Origin: Paenibacillus lignilyticus
GTDB taxonomy: Bacteria; Bacillota; Bacilli; Paenibacillales; Paenibacillaceae
Assembly: GCF_017942085.1 (NCBI RefSeq)
Contig: NZ_JAGKSP010000002.1
Span: 806,001 to 870,000, forward strand
Reading direction: 5' to 3'
DNA: 64,000 nt
Shown: positions 16,553-25,955 of the stretch, in pieces
Numbering within the stretch: the first letter of the stretch is position 1
Layout: each line of letters begins with the position of its first letter
Notes under the pieces: model-generated
The model's input: the letters and a program-made list of their open reading frames with translations, nothing else
The model's database searches: none
What the model was told of the DNA's origin: nothing
Made by a program: the position numbers and the translations under genes

Positions 16553-19500
16553 TTAGCTTAATTGAATTTGATCTTTTACTTTTACATGATAACGGCCGAT
16601 CGTAATGCAAGGCAGCGGTGTAGCCGCGAGTTTACCGACAAGCGCGAGCTCATTGTCGCCTTCCTTGAGCCAAGAACGCCATACATAGAATCTCCGTTGA
16701 TAGCCGCCCGGATAATATTTTCCGATCAACTCGCCATTTACATATATCAAAGTGAAATCATGTACGCCCTCAAGCTCGATGTACATCGGATGTACCACAT
16801 CCGACCGATCTGAGTAAGTAAATGGACTCTTAGCGATAATTAGGGAGCCCTCCTGCTTAGTTGCAAAACCTTTCAAGCTTTCCTGCCCATACGTTCCGAG
16901 CTCACCTTCAATTGCAGCCTGAATTCCTGATGCTAAAGGAATAAAGCTCGCTTCCCCTTCGATTGCGGCTTTATAGTAGGAAATGCTCGCGGGCTGAAAG
17001 ACACCGCCGCCTCTTGGCCCCATTAGACAACGCAGCAGAATTTGGTTTCGTTCTCCGAATTGAATCCAAGGTGTAATATCCCAGTATTTCGGGCTATTCT
17101 CGAATCCCCAGTTGCTCCACCCTTGCCAGATCGCAGCGATCCGCTGGCCATTCACATAAAGGGCGTAGATTAAGTCCGCATCTCTAATCTCCAGCAGAAC
17201 CCGATTACCGGCATATTTGGCATCCGCATAAAACTGGGTTCGGTTTAAAACTTCACCCGAGCCCGTATAGTCGATATTGGCGTCTTTGATCAGCAAGCCT
17301 TCCGAGCCGAACTCGAACGGTGACCAATTCTCCGTCTCCTTACCAAGCGCTGCAATGTCGATACCGATTTCCTGCGCATAACCATCATCGTGAAAGGAGA
17401 GTAATTGATCCCTTTCCTCAAACATCTTGTCTTTCTGCTCCTTGGTGAACAACATCTTCTGTTCCCAGCTCACCAGTTCTTCGTAATGAACGGCACCCAC
17501 ATACAAAGGCAGCATCATTCCGCTTAAAGCCGGATCCAGAGCCATATCTTTGTCATGCCCCGTGGAGTAGCAGCGAAGCGTTAAACGATTTTTCCCCTTT
17601 ACTAGATTGATTAGTTGAACCTTCATTGTGCGTTTGCCCGAAGCAACCCATTTATGATTAATAAACAGATCAAAATAGTCATTCAACTCCGGTATCAGTA
17701 ATTGCTGCACTTCACCATCACTGATCCATTCGCTTGCGTAGACCGCATATCCGCAATCGTTATGCCCATTTGTCTCGTAGGGGATCCCTAGTTTGGTTAT
17801 CTTGGCTGCGGCATTCGAGGAAACAAACTGCGCCTCCCAATCCTGGCAGATGTCCCACTTCATGATTTCAGTCGCCCGCAGATCAGGAACGCCATGCTGA
17901 GGAGCCGTATAGGTGATTTGCTGCATCGATGCATCTGATCTGCGAATCACGGTCAACTCATGGCTAACACCGGGTTCAGCCTCCACGCAAATTAGATCGG
18001 CAGCTTCCAACCATTCCGCATAATAAAGATCCGAAATAAGCAGATCCCTTCTGCCGCAGACTTCCGGTCCGAACCAGGTACGCATAGCCCGCTCCCGCGA
18101 AATGATCATAATGCGATAGGCATCCAAGCGGATCCATTGATCTTCCGGCCGATGGGTGAACGTAACGGTTAATTCCTTGTCGCACCACGCTGTCTGCACG
18201 TCTCCTGAATCAGCTACATGCGGCAGCTGCTCGCTGTTCCACATCAGCTTCAATTCATTTAGTTGGCCAATCTCCCCATAGACGATACAAACGCTCGAAT
18301 CCCTATAGAGAAATTCAGCCGAGGAATGAATCCATTTCAAGCCCTCATGTAAATGAACATGCAGCGGATATAGCTTCGTTTCCATCGGCAGCAGCACGGT
18401 TCTGGTAGGAACGACGCCCAGCATGGCGGATTCCCAAGTAAAAGCCTGTGTTTCATCGGAAGCATTGCTGAAAGAAAGCAGCTGCATCCCGCGAAGGTTG
18501 ACCAGCACTTCGGGAGGAACACCCTCTACATTCACTTCTGCGCCTGTCACGATTTCCGGCTCATCTACCAATAAGGATTCGAAGCTAAGCAGCTGAGCAT
18601 GCGTAGTCTTATAGCGATAATACAATTCTCCGAGCTCGCCCCACTCTTCGATGGCAGCTTCATTATAATAGCGATTCGGAAAAAATTTAGCAGGCTGCAT
18701 CCCGGGATCCGTTCCGCCGGCAAACATAAAATAGTTCAGCCCTGCGCAGCCGTTAATAAACGCAAGCTTCGGCAAGCTTTCCAGCCATACGCGCGGTAAA
18801 TGTCCCATTGTCGTCACGTCTGAGCTAGCAGCGGTGTTTAACCAGCCGGCTTCAAATTCCTGACTAAAGATCGGCTTGTCTGGATGTGTCTTACGATAAT
18901 TCTGAAAGTAAGCAGAGACTTCCCGTATTTGATCCGGTCCAGGTGTTGGATAGTAATCAACAGCCCCCAGCAGTCCCTCTTCAGCATAATAATCCCCGTT
19001 ATTCAGCACGATAGGCACTTCGATGCCAAGCTCTTTCACTTTATGGACCAACTGAAGCAGATAAGGTTTATTCCCAAAACCGAACTCATTCTCCACCTGC
19101 CAAAGAATCACATTGCCTCCCTCCGTAATTTGAGTGCCTTTCAACAAGGGGGTAATCGTATCCAACCAGCGATGTAAATAGTGAAGAAATCCGGGATCAC
19201 CGGTTCTCGTTCTAACTCCTTCCGCCCATATCCAGCTCGGGAATCCCCCACCGGAAATTTCGTCGCAAACATATCCGCTTGGCTTTACTATGCCTAATAC
19301 TTCATTCTGCTTCGTTAATTCCACAAACCCGGCGATATCTAAGCGGCCCGAGAAGTCGAACTGTTCCTTCTCTCTCTCATGTAACCCCCACGGCACGTAG
19401 GTGCTGATACAATTCAAGAGATTGGCTTTTAATTTGCGGATTCGATCCTCCCATTCGATCGGATCCGTTTTGAAATAGGACAGTTCCCCGGAAATCACCA

Positions 19501-19570
19501 GTCTGCTCTTGCCATTAATCTTAAAATAAGAATCCTTGCAGCTTATTACGCCTTCAAGGTTAGCCGTCAT
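16553..19570 (-). CDS. GH35-family beta-galactosidase-like enzyme
   Basis: A 1005-residue glycoside hydrolase of clan GH-A, family GH35. The N-terminal TIM barrel (about 1-330) contains GGNVILWQVENEFG with acid/base E162 and SQEFEAGW with probable nucleophile E238. C-terminal beta-sandwich domains follow, including jelly-roll segments near the end. There is no signal peptide, so it should act in the cytoplasm on imported oligosaccharides, releasing terminal beta-galactose or a related sugar. Its ATG overlaps the stop of the upstream PhyH gene by four bases. It follows the ABC importer region and is likely part of the same glycan pathway. Confidence 0.85.
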   Translation of the reverse strand: MTANLEGVISCKDSYFKINGKSRLVISGELSYFKTDPIEWEDRIRKLKANLLNCISTYVPWGLHEREKEQFDFSGRLDIAGFVELTKQNEVLGIVKPSGYVCDEISGGGFPSWIWAEGVRTRTGDPGFLHYLHRWLDTITPLLKGTQITEGGNVILWQVENEFGFGNKPYLLQLVHKVKELGIEVPIVLNNGDYYAEEGLLGAVDYYPTPGPDQIREVSAYFQNYRKTHPDKPIFSQEFEAGWLNTAASSDVTTMGHLPRVWLESLPKLAFINGCAGLNYFMFAGGTDPGMQPAKFFPNRYYNEAAIEEWGELGELYYRYKTTHAQLLSFESLLVDEPEIVTGAEVNVEGVPPEVLVNLRGMQLLSFSNASDETQAFTWESAMLGVVPTRTVLLPMETKLYPLHVHLHEGLKWIHSSAEFLYRDSSVCIVYGEIGQLNELKLMWNSEQLPHVADSGDVQTAWCDKELTVTFTHRPEDQWIRLDAYRIMIISRERAMRTWFGPEVCGRRDLLISDLYYAEWLEAADLICVEAEPGVSHELTVIRRSDASMQQITYTAPQHGVPDLRATEIMKWDICQDWEAQFVSSNAAAKITKLGIPYETNGHNDCGYAVYASEWISDGEVQQLLIPELNDYFDLFINHKWVASGKRTMKVQLINLVKGKNRLTLRCYSTGHDKDMALDPALSGMMLPLYVGAVHYEELVSWEQKMLFTKEQKDKMFEERDQLLSFHDDGYAQEIGIDIAALGKETENWSPFEFGSEGLLIKDANIDYTGSGEVLNRTQFYADAKYAGNRVLLEIRDADLIYALYVNGQRIAAIWQGWSNWGFENSPKYWDITPWIQFGERNQILLRCLMGPRGGGVFQPASISYYKAAIEGEASFIPLASGIQAAIEGELGTYGQESLKGFATKQEGSLIIAKSPFTYSDRSDVVHPMYIELEGVHDFTLIYVNGELIGKYYPGGYQRRFYVWRSWLKEGDNELALVGKLAATPLPCITIGRYHVKVKDQIQLS

Positions 19571-20493
19571 GATGTGGTCTCCCTATCGCTGAGTGCCTGC
19601 CGTATGCTCATTTCTAACGGCGAATAGTCACGAGGATCATCTCGATTCAAGTTCATGCGTTCTTTTAACGGGGTCGTCCGGTTGCACATGAAGCGCGGAA
19701 CGCCGTTATGGTTGGGCGATGCCGTATGATACAGAAACGGATGACAGAGGATGACATCACCCGGAGAACCGGTCGTTTCAATCACACGCAGCTGAATTCC
19801 CTCTGAATCCCTATGCAGCGTGTTCATAAAGGTATGAATGCGGGCTTCCGCAGTAGAAGCATGTTGCCCGCTCGCGATTCCGGTCAATTGGGCTAGATAG
19901 GGATGCTGCATATTTAGCGCGTCTATTGCAGCCTGTGATTCAAGTCCTTGGGGATGCTGTGCCAAAAAACGAGCAACCAGCTTATGCGAACCTTCAAGCA
20001 CTAACGTACCGCCGCCACGCGGAGCGATTTCGGAGAACAGGCAGAGACAGAGCAATCCCTGCTCCGGACTATCTACATAGTGACGGAAGTGAATGCCGTC
20101 CCAATGCCAGCCTTCCGTCGGAACGGTCCACTCTTGCTCCGCTCCCAGCGCAAAGTTAACCGGCCACCAGCCCCATGTAGAATGAATCTCGTCGATGCCG
20201 TACACACCTTTATCTGTCCATCTCTCTTTGCCGATCAGCTCTTCTATCGCATTGGCCATTCTCAGCGTGTTACATTGATCAAATTCCGGACTCCGATAGG
20301 CTTCCTGAATGTAAATCATCGGTTTCGTCCAAGACGATGGATCTTCTTGCAAGACCCCTCTCTCCCGGAGCTTTTCCCACAGAAACTGCTGACAGGAGAC
20401 TGCCGTTTCCCGCGGAAAGGCTTGCTCGACCTTTACCCAGCCCCATTCCTTGAAATGCTCGATTTGCTCGAAGTTAAGCACACGATTATGCAT
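19567..20493 (-). CDS. phytanoyl-CoA dioxygenase (PhyH) family protein
   Basis: A 308-residue Fe(II)/2-oxoglutarate oxygenase. The metal-binding HWDGIHF (H-x-D) and a distal histidine in LCHPFLYHTASPN are visible. It is translationally coupled to the GH35 gene (ATGA overlap at 19567-19570), which ties it to glycan use; a hydroxylated sugar or a choline/ectoine-like compound are possible substrates, but this is inference. It follows a terminator that closes the upstream ABC importer operon, and no clear promoter was seen in the 116-base spacer. Confidence 0.82.
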   Translation of the reverse strand: MHNRVLNFEQIEHFKEWGWVKVEQAFPRETAVSCQQFLWEKLRERGVLQEDPSSWTKPMIYIQEAYRSPEFDQCNTLRMANAIEELIGKERWTDKGVYGIDEIHSTWGWWPVNFALGAEQEWTVPTEGWHWDGIHFRHYVDSPEQGLLCLCLFSEIAPRGGGTLVLEGSHKLVARFLAQHPQGLESQAAIDALNMQHPYLAQLTGIASGQHASTAEARIHTFMNTLHRDSEGIQLRVIETTGSPGDVILCHPFLYHTASPNHNGVPRFMCNRTTPLKERMNLNRDDPRDYSPLEMSIRQALSDRETTS

Positions 20494-20510
20494 CGTATCC
20501 CTCCTTGGTA

Positions 20511-20546
20511 TAAATAAGGCTAACGCTCCGTAGAGCGTCAGCCTTT
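20511..20546 (-). terminator. rho-independent terminator of the ABC importer operon
   Basis: On the minus strand AGGCTGACGCTC pairs with GAGCGTTAGCCT, followed by TTATTT. Confidence 0.75.
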
Positions 20547-20609
20547 GTAATGGTTATTGCTGAATGCTGCATATCCGATCTTGCGATCGTTCACGCAAAC
20601 CAATCAGCA

Positions 20610-22187
20610 TTACTTCGCCGTTTTTACCCACTCATCCAGTTGCTTTTGCTTCTCTGCAATAATTTTATCAACGCCAATGGATTTCAATTTATTGATGTAC
20701 TTCGGCAGGAATTCGTTAGGATCCACGGTTCCGGTAAACAAAGCAGGCTCGAATTCCTTCTTCGCATTGTTGAACGCCGCAATTTCATTCTTCACCGGTT
20801 CCGGATTAAAGACAAAACCAAGTACGCTCGACTTTTCCGCGGATTCATTAAACTTCAAGAAATTGTCCCACTTGTTCGGGTTCTCATTGGCCCACAGATA
20901 ATCGTTAAACTGATTACCGAACATCCATGCTCCATTAAGCACATAACCCGATGTTGCAGCATCTACGCCTTCCGGGAAGTCAATTACGTTATCGCTTTTC
21001 TTCACGAAATGTTTCCCTTCGATACCGAATGCGAGCAGGTTAACCAGGTATTTGTCGGTGTAAAGAAGATTCAGGAACATCATTGCACGATCCGGATCCT
21101 TCGAGGTTCTGGAGATCGACGTCATCGAACCTGTTGTATCTGCTGTTCTAACAATTGGTTTTGTTAACTCCACCTGCACGAATTCAACGCCGTTAGCCAA
21201 ACTATCTTCCGCATCCTTACCCGGCTTCAGCTGTTGCACGTAGGAGAAGGCTTTACCCGCTTTGAGAGCTCCCGAGATGTCTGCTGCCGTTGCCGCATCC
21301 TTATTCACATAACCGGCTAGGAACCACTTGCGTGCCAGATCCAATTCTGCTTTCACTTGAGGCGTTTCAATGCTGGACACGACTTTAAAATCGTTGGCTC
21401 CCCGTACTACCGATCCAGGGCTGCTGTCTCCCAGATCTTCAAAATTCATCGGATTATAAATCCAATCCACGCTTGTATCTTTGTTCAAGTAGAGCGGAAC
21501 GACGCCGGACTCTTTCTCTTTGATCATTTGATAGATCGGTTCCAAGTCTTCAACCTTTTTAATTTTCGTAATATCGATTTTGTATTTATCTACCAAATCT
21601 TTGCGGAGCATGACACCTGCTTGGCTGGCCAGCTCTTTATTGATAGGGATGCCATAATTGCGTCCATTCACTTTGGAGCCCTCGAGCAGCGCCGGGTTAA
21701 TGACTGTTTTCAGATCCGGTGCATTCTTATCGATTAGATCGGTTAAGTCGATAATGTTGCCTTGTTGAATCTTCGTGCCGAAGTTATCCCAGTTCATCGT
21801 CTGGAGCAAGTCGAACTGCTCGCTCGATGCAAACTTCAAGTTCACTTTGTCCTGCCAGCTGCCCCAGTCTATGACATCCAATTCGAATGATGCGTTAATT
21901 TTATCTTTAAGATACTTGCTTATTTCCTCATTGACCAATGCCAGGTCCTTCGGCACCGCTCCGCCGGGAACAACCATCTTGAGCTTGTATGGCGCCAGTT
22001 CAGATGCCGCGGGAGCTTCATTAGTCGCGGGGGTTTCATTGGTCGCCGTTGTTTCTTGCTTCGTATCATTAGCCGGCTTCTCGTTGCTTGCGCTTTGATC
22101 GTTATTTTTTCCACAGCCTGACAACAACAGAGATGCTGAAACAATAGACGCTACAACGAGTGGAGCTGCTTTTTTCATTTTCTTCAT
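20610..22187 (-). CDS. extracellular solute-binding lipoprotein (LipO/LplA-type)
   Basis: A 525-residue sugar-binding protein of an ABC importer. A type II signal peptide ends in the lipobox LLSGC (Cys at about residue 25), followed by a Thr/Ala/Pro-rich linker (about 30-62) and the binding-protein domain. The length and low similarity to MalE-type proteins fit the LplA/LipO group, which usually bind complex oligosaccharides. It is the last gene of the importer operon, after both permeases. A stem-loop just upstream could set its mRNA level. Confidence 0.88.
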   Translation of the reverse strand: MKKMKKAAPLVVASIVSASLLLSGCGKNNDQSASNEKPANDTKQETTATNETPATNEAPAASELAPYKLKMVVPGGAVPKDLALVNEEISKYLKDKINASFELDVIDWGSWQDKVNLKFASSEQFDLLQTMNWDNFGTKIQQGNIIDLTDLIDKNAPDLKTVINPALLEGSKVNGRNYGIPINKELASQAGVMLRKDLVDKYKIDITKIKKVEDLEPIYQMIKEKESGVVPLYLNKDTSVDWIYNPMNFEDLGDSSPGSVVRGANDFKVVSSIETPQVKAELDLARKWFLAGYVNKDAATAADISGALKAGKAFSYVQQLKPGKDAEDSLANGVEFVQVELTKPIVRTADTTGSMTSISRTSKDPDRAMMFLNLLYTDKYLVNLLAFGIEGKHFVKKSDNVIDFPEGVDAATSGYVLNGAWMFGNQFNDYLWANENPNKWDNFLKFNESAEKSSVLGFVFNPEPVKNEIAAFNNAKKEFEPALFTGTVDPNEFLPKYINKLKSIGVDKIIAEKQKQLDEWVKTAK

Positions 22188-22215
22188 ACAAACCCTCCTG
22201 AGTATATTTATCTAT

Positions 22216-22240
22216 GCTAACTAGCAATGCTAGTTTTAGC
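22216..22240 (-). promoter_or_regulatory. intercistronic stem-loop before the binding-protein gene
   Basis: GCTAAAACTAGC pairs with GCTAGTTAGC on the minus strand, overlapping the stop of the permease gene. No T run follows. Such hairpins in transporter operons often protect mRNA ends. Confidence 0.4.
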
Positions 22241-23198
22241 CTTTTACAGCGCCTACAGTCAATCCTTTTACGAAGTATTTCTGGAAGAACGGATAGGCGA
22301 ACACCATCGGCCCCGTGCCAACTATACACATGGCCATACGAACGGATTCACTCGGTAAGTTTGCAATCTCTGTGGAGCTGGGACCGCCGGCTTGGGCGTT
22401 TGCCAGCAAAAACTGCAGGTTCATTAACACTTTATACATCATGTACTGGAGATTAATGATGTCGTCGTTATTGATGAAGATCAAGCTGTTGTACCAGCCA
22501 TTCCAATAACCGAGCGAGTAGAATAATCCGATTGTTGCAAAGACAGGAAGCGATAACGGGACAACAATCTGAACGAGAATTCGCCCTTCGCCCGCCCCCT
22601 CCATCGTTGCGGATTCAATAATAGAGGGATGAATCGTCGTTTGAAAGAACGTTCTCATAATAATCACGTAGAAGGCGTTCATCAGCAGACCCGGTACAAT
22701 CAAGGCGAAGATTGTATCCTTCAGATGAAGGAGATTCGTGTATACCAAGTACCAAGGCACCAGACCGCCGCTGAAGATCATCGTGAAGAAGATAAAGAAA
22801 GAGAAGAACCCGCGAAAGTGGAAATCTTTCCTCGATAACGGATAAGCAAACAACGCAGTCATCATGATTCCGGCAATGGTGCCTACAACCGTAACCAGAA
22901 TGGAAATCCCGTAAGCCGCTATAATGCTGTGAATATCGAACCACAAATACTTGTAAGCGGACAAGCTGAATTTCTCAGGGATTAATTTATAGCCGTGGAG
23001 CGCGATTGATTTCTCATCCGAGAAGGATACGCCTACGACCAACAAGATGGGAAGGAGGCACAGACAACCGTATAGGATAAAAATGATGTTCAGAATGATA
23101 TTGGATTTTGTTGAGACAGCCAACACGTCTCGCCGTTTCCTTCGTGCAGCCGAAGGTTCATCTTGCAAGGTATAGTTTACCGAAGTTGTAGTTTCCAA
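22236..23198 (-). CDS. carbohydrate ABC transporter permease (YtcP-type)
   Basis: A 320-residue inner-membrane permease of the MalG/YtcP group with six membrane segments. The ATPase-docking EAA loop reads ESATMEGAGEGRILVQIVVP. It starts 18 bases after the LplB-type permease stop and is followed by the binding-protein gene. No ATPase gene is nearby, so a shared MsmX-like ATPase is expected. The C terminus KGLTVGAVKG is usual for this subgroup. Confidence 0.9.
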   Translation of the reverse strand: METTTSVNYTLQDEPSAARRKRRDVLAVSTKSNIILNIIFILYGCLCLLPILLVVGVSFSDEKSIALHGYKLIPEKFSLSAYKYLWFDIHSIIAAYGISILVTVVGTIAGIMMTALFAYPLSRKDFHFRGFFSFFIFFTMIFSGGLVPWYLVYTNLLHLKDTIFALIVPGLLMNAFYVIIMRTFFQTTIHPSIIESATMEGAGEGRILVQIVVPLSLPVFATIGLFYSLGYWNGWYNSLIFINNDDIINLQYMMYKVLMNLQFLLANAQAGGPSSTEIANLPSESVRMAMCIVGTGPMVFAYPFFQKYFVKGLTVGAVKG

Positions 23199-23216
23199 GC
23201 TTCTCCTCCTCCTTTT

Positions 23217-24164
23217 CTAAAAGAGTGCATTCTCTTTATCTATTTTGCGTACTAGGAAATTCACGCTAACAACCAAAACGAATCCGACTACGGATTGATA
23301 CATGCCCGCTGCTGATGACATCCCGGTATCTCCCAATCGAATCAAGGCCCGGTACACGTACGTATCAATGACATTCGTCGTTGAGTACAAGGCTCCCGCA
23401 TCCAGCGGCAATTGGTAAAACAAACCGAAATCTGCATTTAAGATATGACCGACCGCGAGCAAGGTCAGAATGATCATCATCGGCTTGATGGAAGGAAGCG
23501 TAATGTTCCTGATCAACTGCCACTTGGTTGCGCCATCGGTTATGGCAGCTTCATAGTATTCCTTGTCGATACTGATAATGGCGGCTAAGTAAATGACGAT
23601 GGAGTAGCCAACGTTCTTCCAAATGTAGACGATCGGCAAGATGAACGGCCAGTATTTCGGTTCGCTATACCACGAAATCGGTTCAATGCCGAGCGGAGCC
23701 AATATGATGGTGTTGATGAAACCAAACTCCTGGCTTAGCATCGAGTAGCCAAGATACCCTACGACAACCGCTGACAAAAAGTAGGGGAGGAACATCACGC
23801 TCTGATACAAATTGGAGAAGAAGCGGTTCCGCAGCTCATTCAGCAGAATCGCGAATGTCACGGCGCTGACCAGAGTAAGAACGATGAATACGAGATTGTA
23901 TAAGATCGTATTTCGCGTAATGACCCAGGCATCGGTTGAGTTAAACAGAAACTTAAAATTGTCGAATCCAACCCATGGGCTCTTTATGTAACCCAGCGCG
24001 TAATTGATGCTTTTGAAAGCGACAACCGACCCAAGCATCGGAATGTAATTGTTAATGATCAAGTAAAGTACGCCTGGCAATAACATGAGCAATAAATATC
24101 GATTTTGATATACTTTTTTAATAAAAGTCGTTTTGTATTGATTATTAATGGGTTTATTACCCAT
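23217..24164 (-). CDS. carbohydrate ABC transporter permease (LplB-type)
   Basis: A 315-residue permease of the LplB/YtcP-partner group with six membrane segments and the EAA loop EAAITDGATKWQLIRNITLP. I chose the ATG at 24164, preceded by GAAGGAAGG, over the frame start at 24194. It is the first gene of the three-gene importer operon (permease, permease, binding protein). A TATAAT at 24206-24211 on the minus strand may be its -10 box, without a good -35, consistent with activator dependence on the adjacent AraC-type regulator. Confidence 0.9.
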   Translation of the reverse strand: MGNKPINNQYKTTFIKKVYQNRYLLLMLLPGVLYLIINNYIPMLGSVVAFKSINYALGYIKSPWVGFDNFKFLFNSTDAWVITRNTILYNLVFIVLTLVSAVTFAILLNELRNRFFSNLYQSVMFLPYFLSAVVVGYLGYSMLSQEFGFINTIILAPLGIEPISWYSEPKYWPFILPIVYIWKNVGYSIVIYLAAIISIDKEYYEAAITDGATKWQLIRNITLPSIKPMMIILTLLAVGHILNADFGLFYQLPLDAGALYSTTNVIDTYVYRALIRLGDTGMSSAAGMYQSVVGFVLVVSVNFLVRKIDKENALF

Positions 24165-24270
24165 ATTCAGCACCTTCCTTCTCGTTATCCCCATCTGTTA
24201 TCTTTATTATAGAGTTTCAAATATAGGCTTTCTACGAAGTGGAATGACATCATTGCCGTTATTATGACAG

Positions 24271-24318
24271 CAATAAAATAAACCCTCGGATGAACAATGA
24301 ATTGCTCACCGAGGGTTT
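24271..24318 (-). terminator. rho-independent terminator after the two-component genes
   Basis: AAACCCTCGG pairs with CCGAGGGTTT around an inner TGA-CAAT/ATTG-TCA stem; the minus strand continues with a T-rich run. It separates the regulators from the importer operon. Confidence 0.85.
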
Positions 24319-24328
24319 GTTGTTGCAC

Positions 24329-25954
24329 TTATTTATCCAGCAATTGATATCGCTTGCGAAATTCCTGCGGATGAACACCGACTTGTTTTTTGAAAACTTT
24401 ACTAAAATGCGAGAAGTTTTCGTATCCCATAGATTCACAGATTTCACTAATTTTAAAATCCGTCTCGATGAGCATAATTTTGGCTTGATTCATTCGGACT
24501 GTAATGATGTAGTCCATCAAGGTTTGCCCTGTTTCTTTCTTAAACAGCCTTGATAAATAGGCGGAGTTTAAATGCACATGAGAGGCAATCTCTTCTCTCA
24601 TCACATCCTTCAAATTCGCTTGAACATACTGCTTGATCTTCTCGATAATTGCAGAGCTGTCCATCCGCATCACCTGCATATAATCGATTCCCGCTGTAAT
24701 TACACGCGCAGCCCATTGTTTAAACTGCGCAATGGAACGGGTTGCCGAAGCATCGCCGAACCACTTTCCCGTACCCAGCATTTCTTTCACAGACCGGCCA
24801 TGCTTATGCGACACTTGGTACACCATATGTAAGATCGAGTGGTAGAGGGCATCGATCGTTTCAGCCGCACTGAATTGATCTTCCCGGAGCTCTGCAAGCA
24901 CGGCGTCCAGCCGCTTCGTCAGTTCCTCTTTCTTCCCTAGCTCGAACAGCACGACCCAGTCCGCACATTCAATATGGACAGGCGCTTTGATCGGATTCGC
25001 GGGCACGCTGCCTGTCCGCTCCGGCTGGAATTGGACAACCTTCGTATTTACGATATTGCGAGCCTCAAGCTCCAGTAACGCATGATAGCTGTCAGACAGA
25101 TCGCCTATCCCTACCGGTCGTCCGATATAACAAGACAAGCTGCAATAGAACAGTCGTGAACAGACGTCTATATAGTCCTGACATTTGGTAAGCCAACCAT
25201 CCATATCGGCTTCTGCAGGGTTCGTCAAGTAAATGAGAATGAAATGAAGACCGTTGCGATCTTGAATAACGTCACCTGCTTGTGATTGCAGAAACAGCTC
25301 AGCTGCCGCATTGCGAAGCGCGTACTCCATAATTTCTTCATCGCGCAGATTGAACTCCTTGCTCCACATCTCGACACTAAGCAGAATAGGCAAAATCCAT
25401 GTATTCGGGGCAAACGTGACATTATACGCTGGCAGCTGCTGCAGCAAGTTGTCCGCGGTCGGAATGAGGCGCTGACCTAATATATCTTGCCAGAATCGTT
25501 CGGTCAGTAAGGGTTTCTGCTTCTCCCAAAGCTTCTCATAGGTTTGGAAGCGTTCATCGAATTGCTCGACCTTCCTCAATTCCTCAACCCGCTCCTGCAC
25601 CTTCACCATGACCGATCTTAATTGATCATAGTTAACGGGCTTCAGTAAATACTCATAGCTGCCCAGGCGAATAGCCTGTTGGGCATATGCGAAATCGGCA
25701 TGGCCGGTCAAGAAAACAGGCACGATCGACGTGTTATGCTCTCTAACCCACCCAACCAGATCAAGCCCATTGCTGTCAGGCATTTCAATATCGCACAGCA
25801 GAACATCGATGTTTACGGTCCGGATAATCTCCATCGCTTCATCTGCGTCGCACGCGCTATAAACCTCGCTGTAGCCTAACCCGTTCCAATCGATCCCTTT
25901 TAACAAAGCTTTAATCGCATAGACTTCATCATCTACGATAAGTAACTTGTACAT
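24329..25954 (-). CDS. AraC-type response regulator (YesN-like)
   Basis: A 541-residue response regulator. The receiver domain (1-125) has the phospho-acceptor aspartate near residue 54 (LLCDIEMP) and K in LLKPVNY; a long middle region and a C-terminal AraC-type double helix-turn-helix (about 430-541) follow. It should activate the divergently placed importer operon just downstream. The ATG follows the kinase stop by a single base, so the two are one operon. YesN-type regulators usually control nearby polysaccharide genes. Confidence 0.9.
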   Translation of the reverse strand: MYKLLIVDDEVYAIKALLKGIDWNGLGYSEVYSACDADEAMEIIRTVNIDVLLCDIEMPDSNGLDLVGWVREHNTSIVPVFLTGHADFAYAQQAIRLGSYEYLLKPVNYDQLRSVMVKVQERVEELRKVEQFDERFQTYEKLWEKQKPLLTERFWQDILGQRLIPTADNLLQQLPAYNVTFAPNTWILPILLSVEMWSKEFNLRDEEIMEYALRNAAAELFLQSQAGDVIQDRNGLHFILIYLTNPAEADMDGWLTKCQDYIDVCSRLFYCSLSCYIGRPVGIGDLSDSYHALLELEARNIVNTKVVQFQPERTGSVPANPIKAPVHIECADWVVLFELGKKEELTKRLDAVLAELREDQFSAAETIDALYHSILHMVYQVSHKHGRSVKEMLGTGKWFGDASATRSIAQFKQWAARVITAGIDYMQVMRMDSSAIIEKIKQYVQANLKDVMREEIASHVHLNSAYLSRLFKKETGQTLMDYIITVRMNQAKIMLIETDFKISEICESMGYENFSHFSKVFKKQVGVHPQEFRKRYQLLDK

Positions 25955-25955
25955 G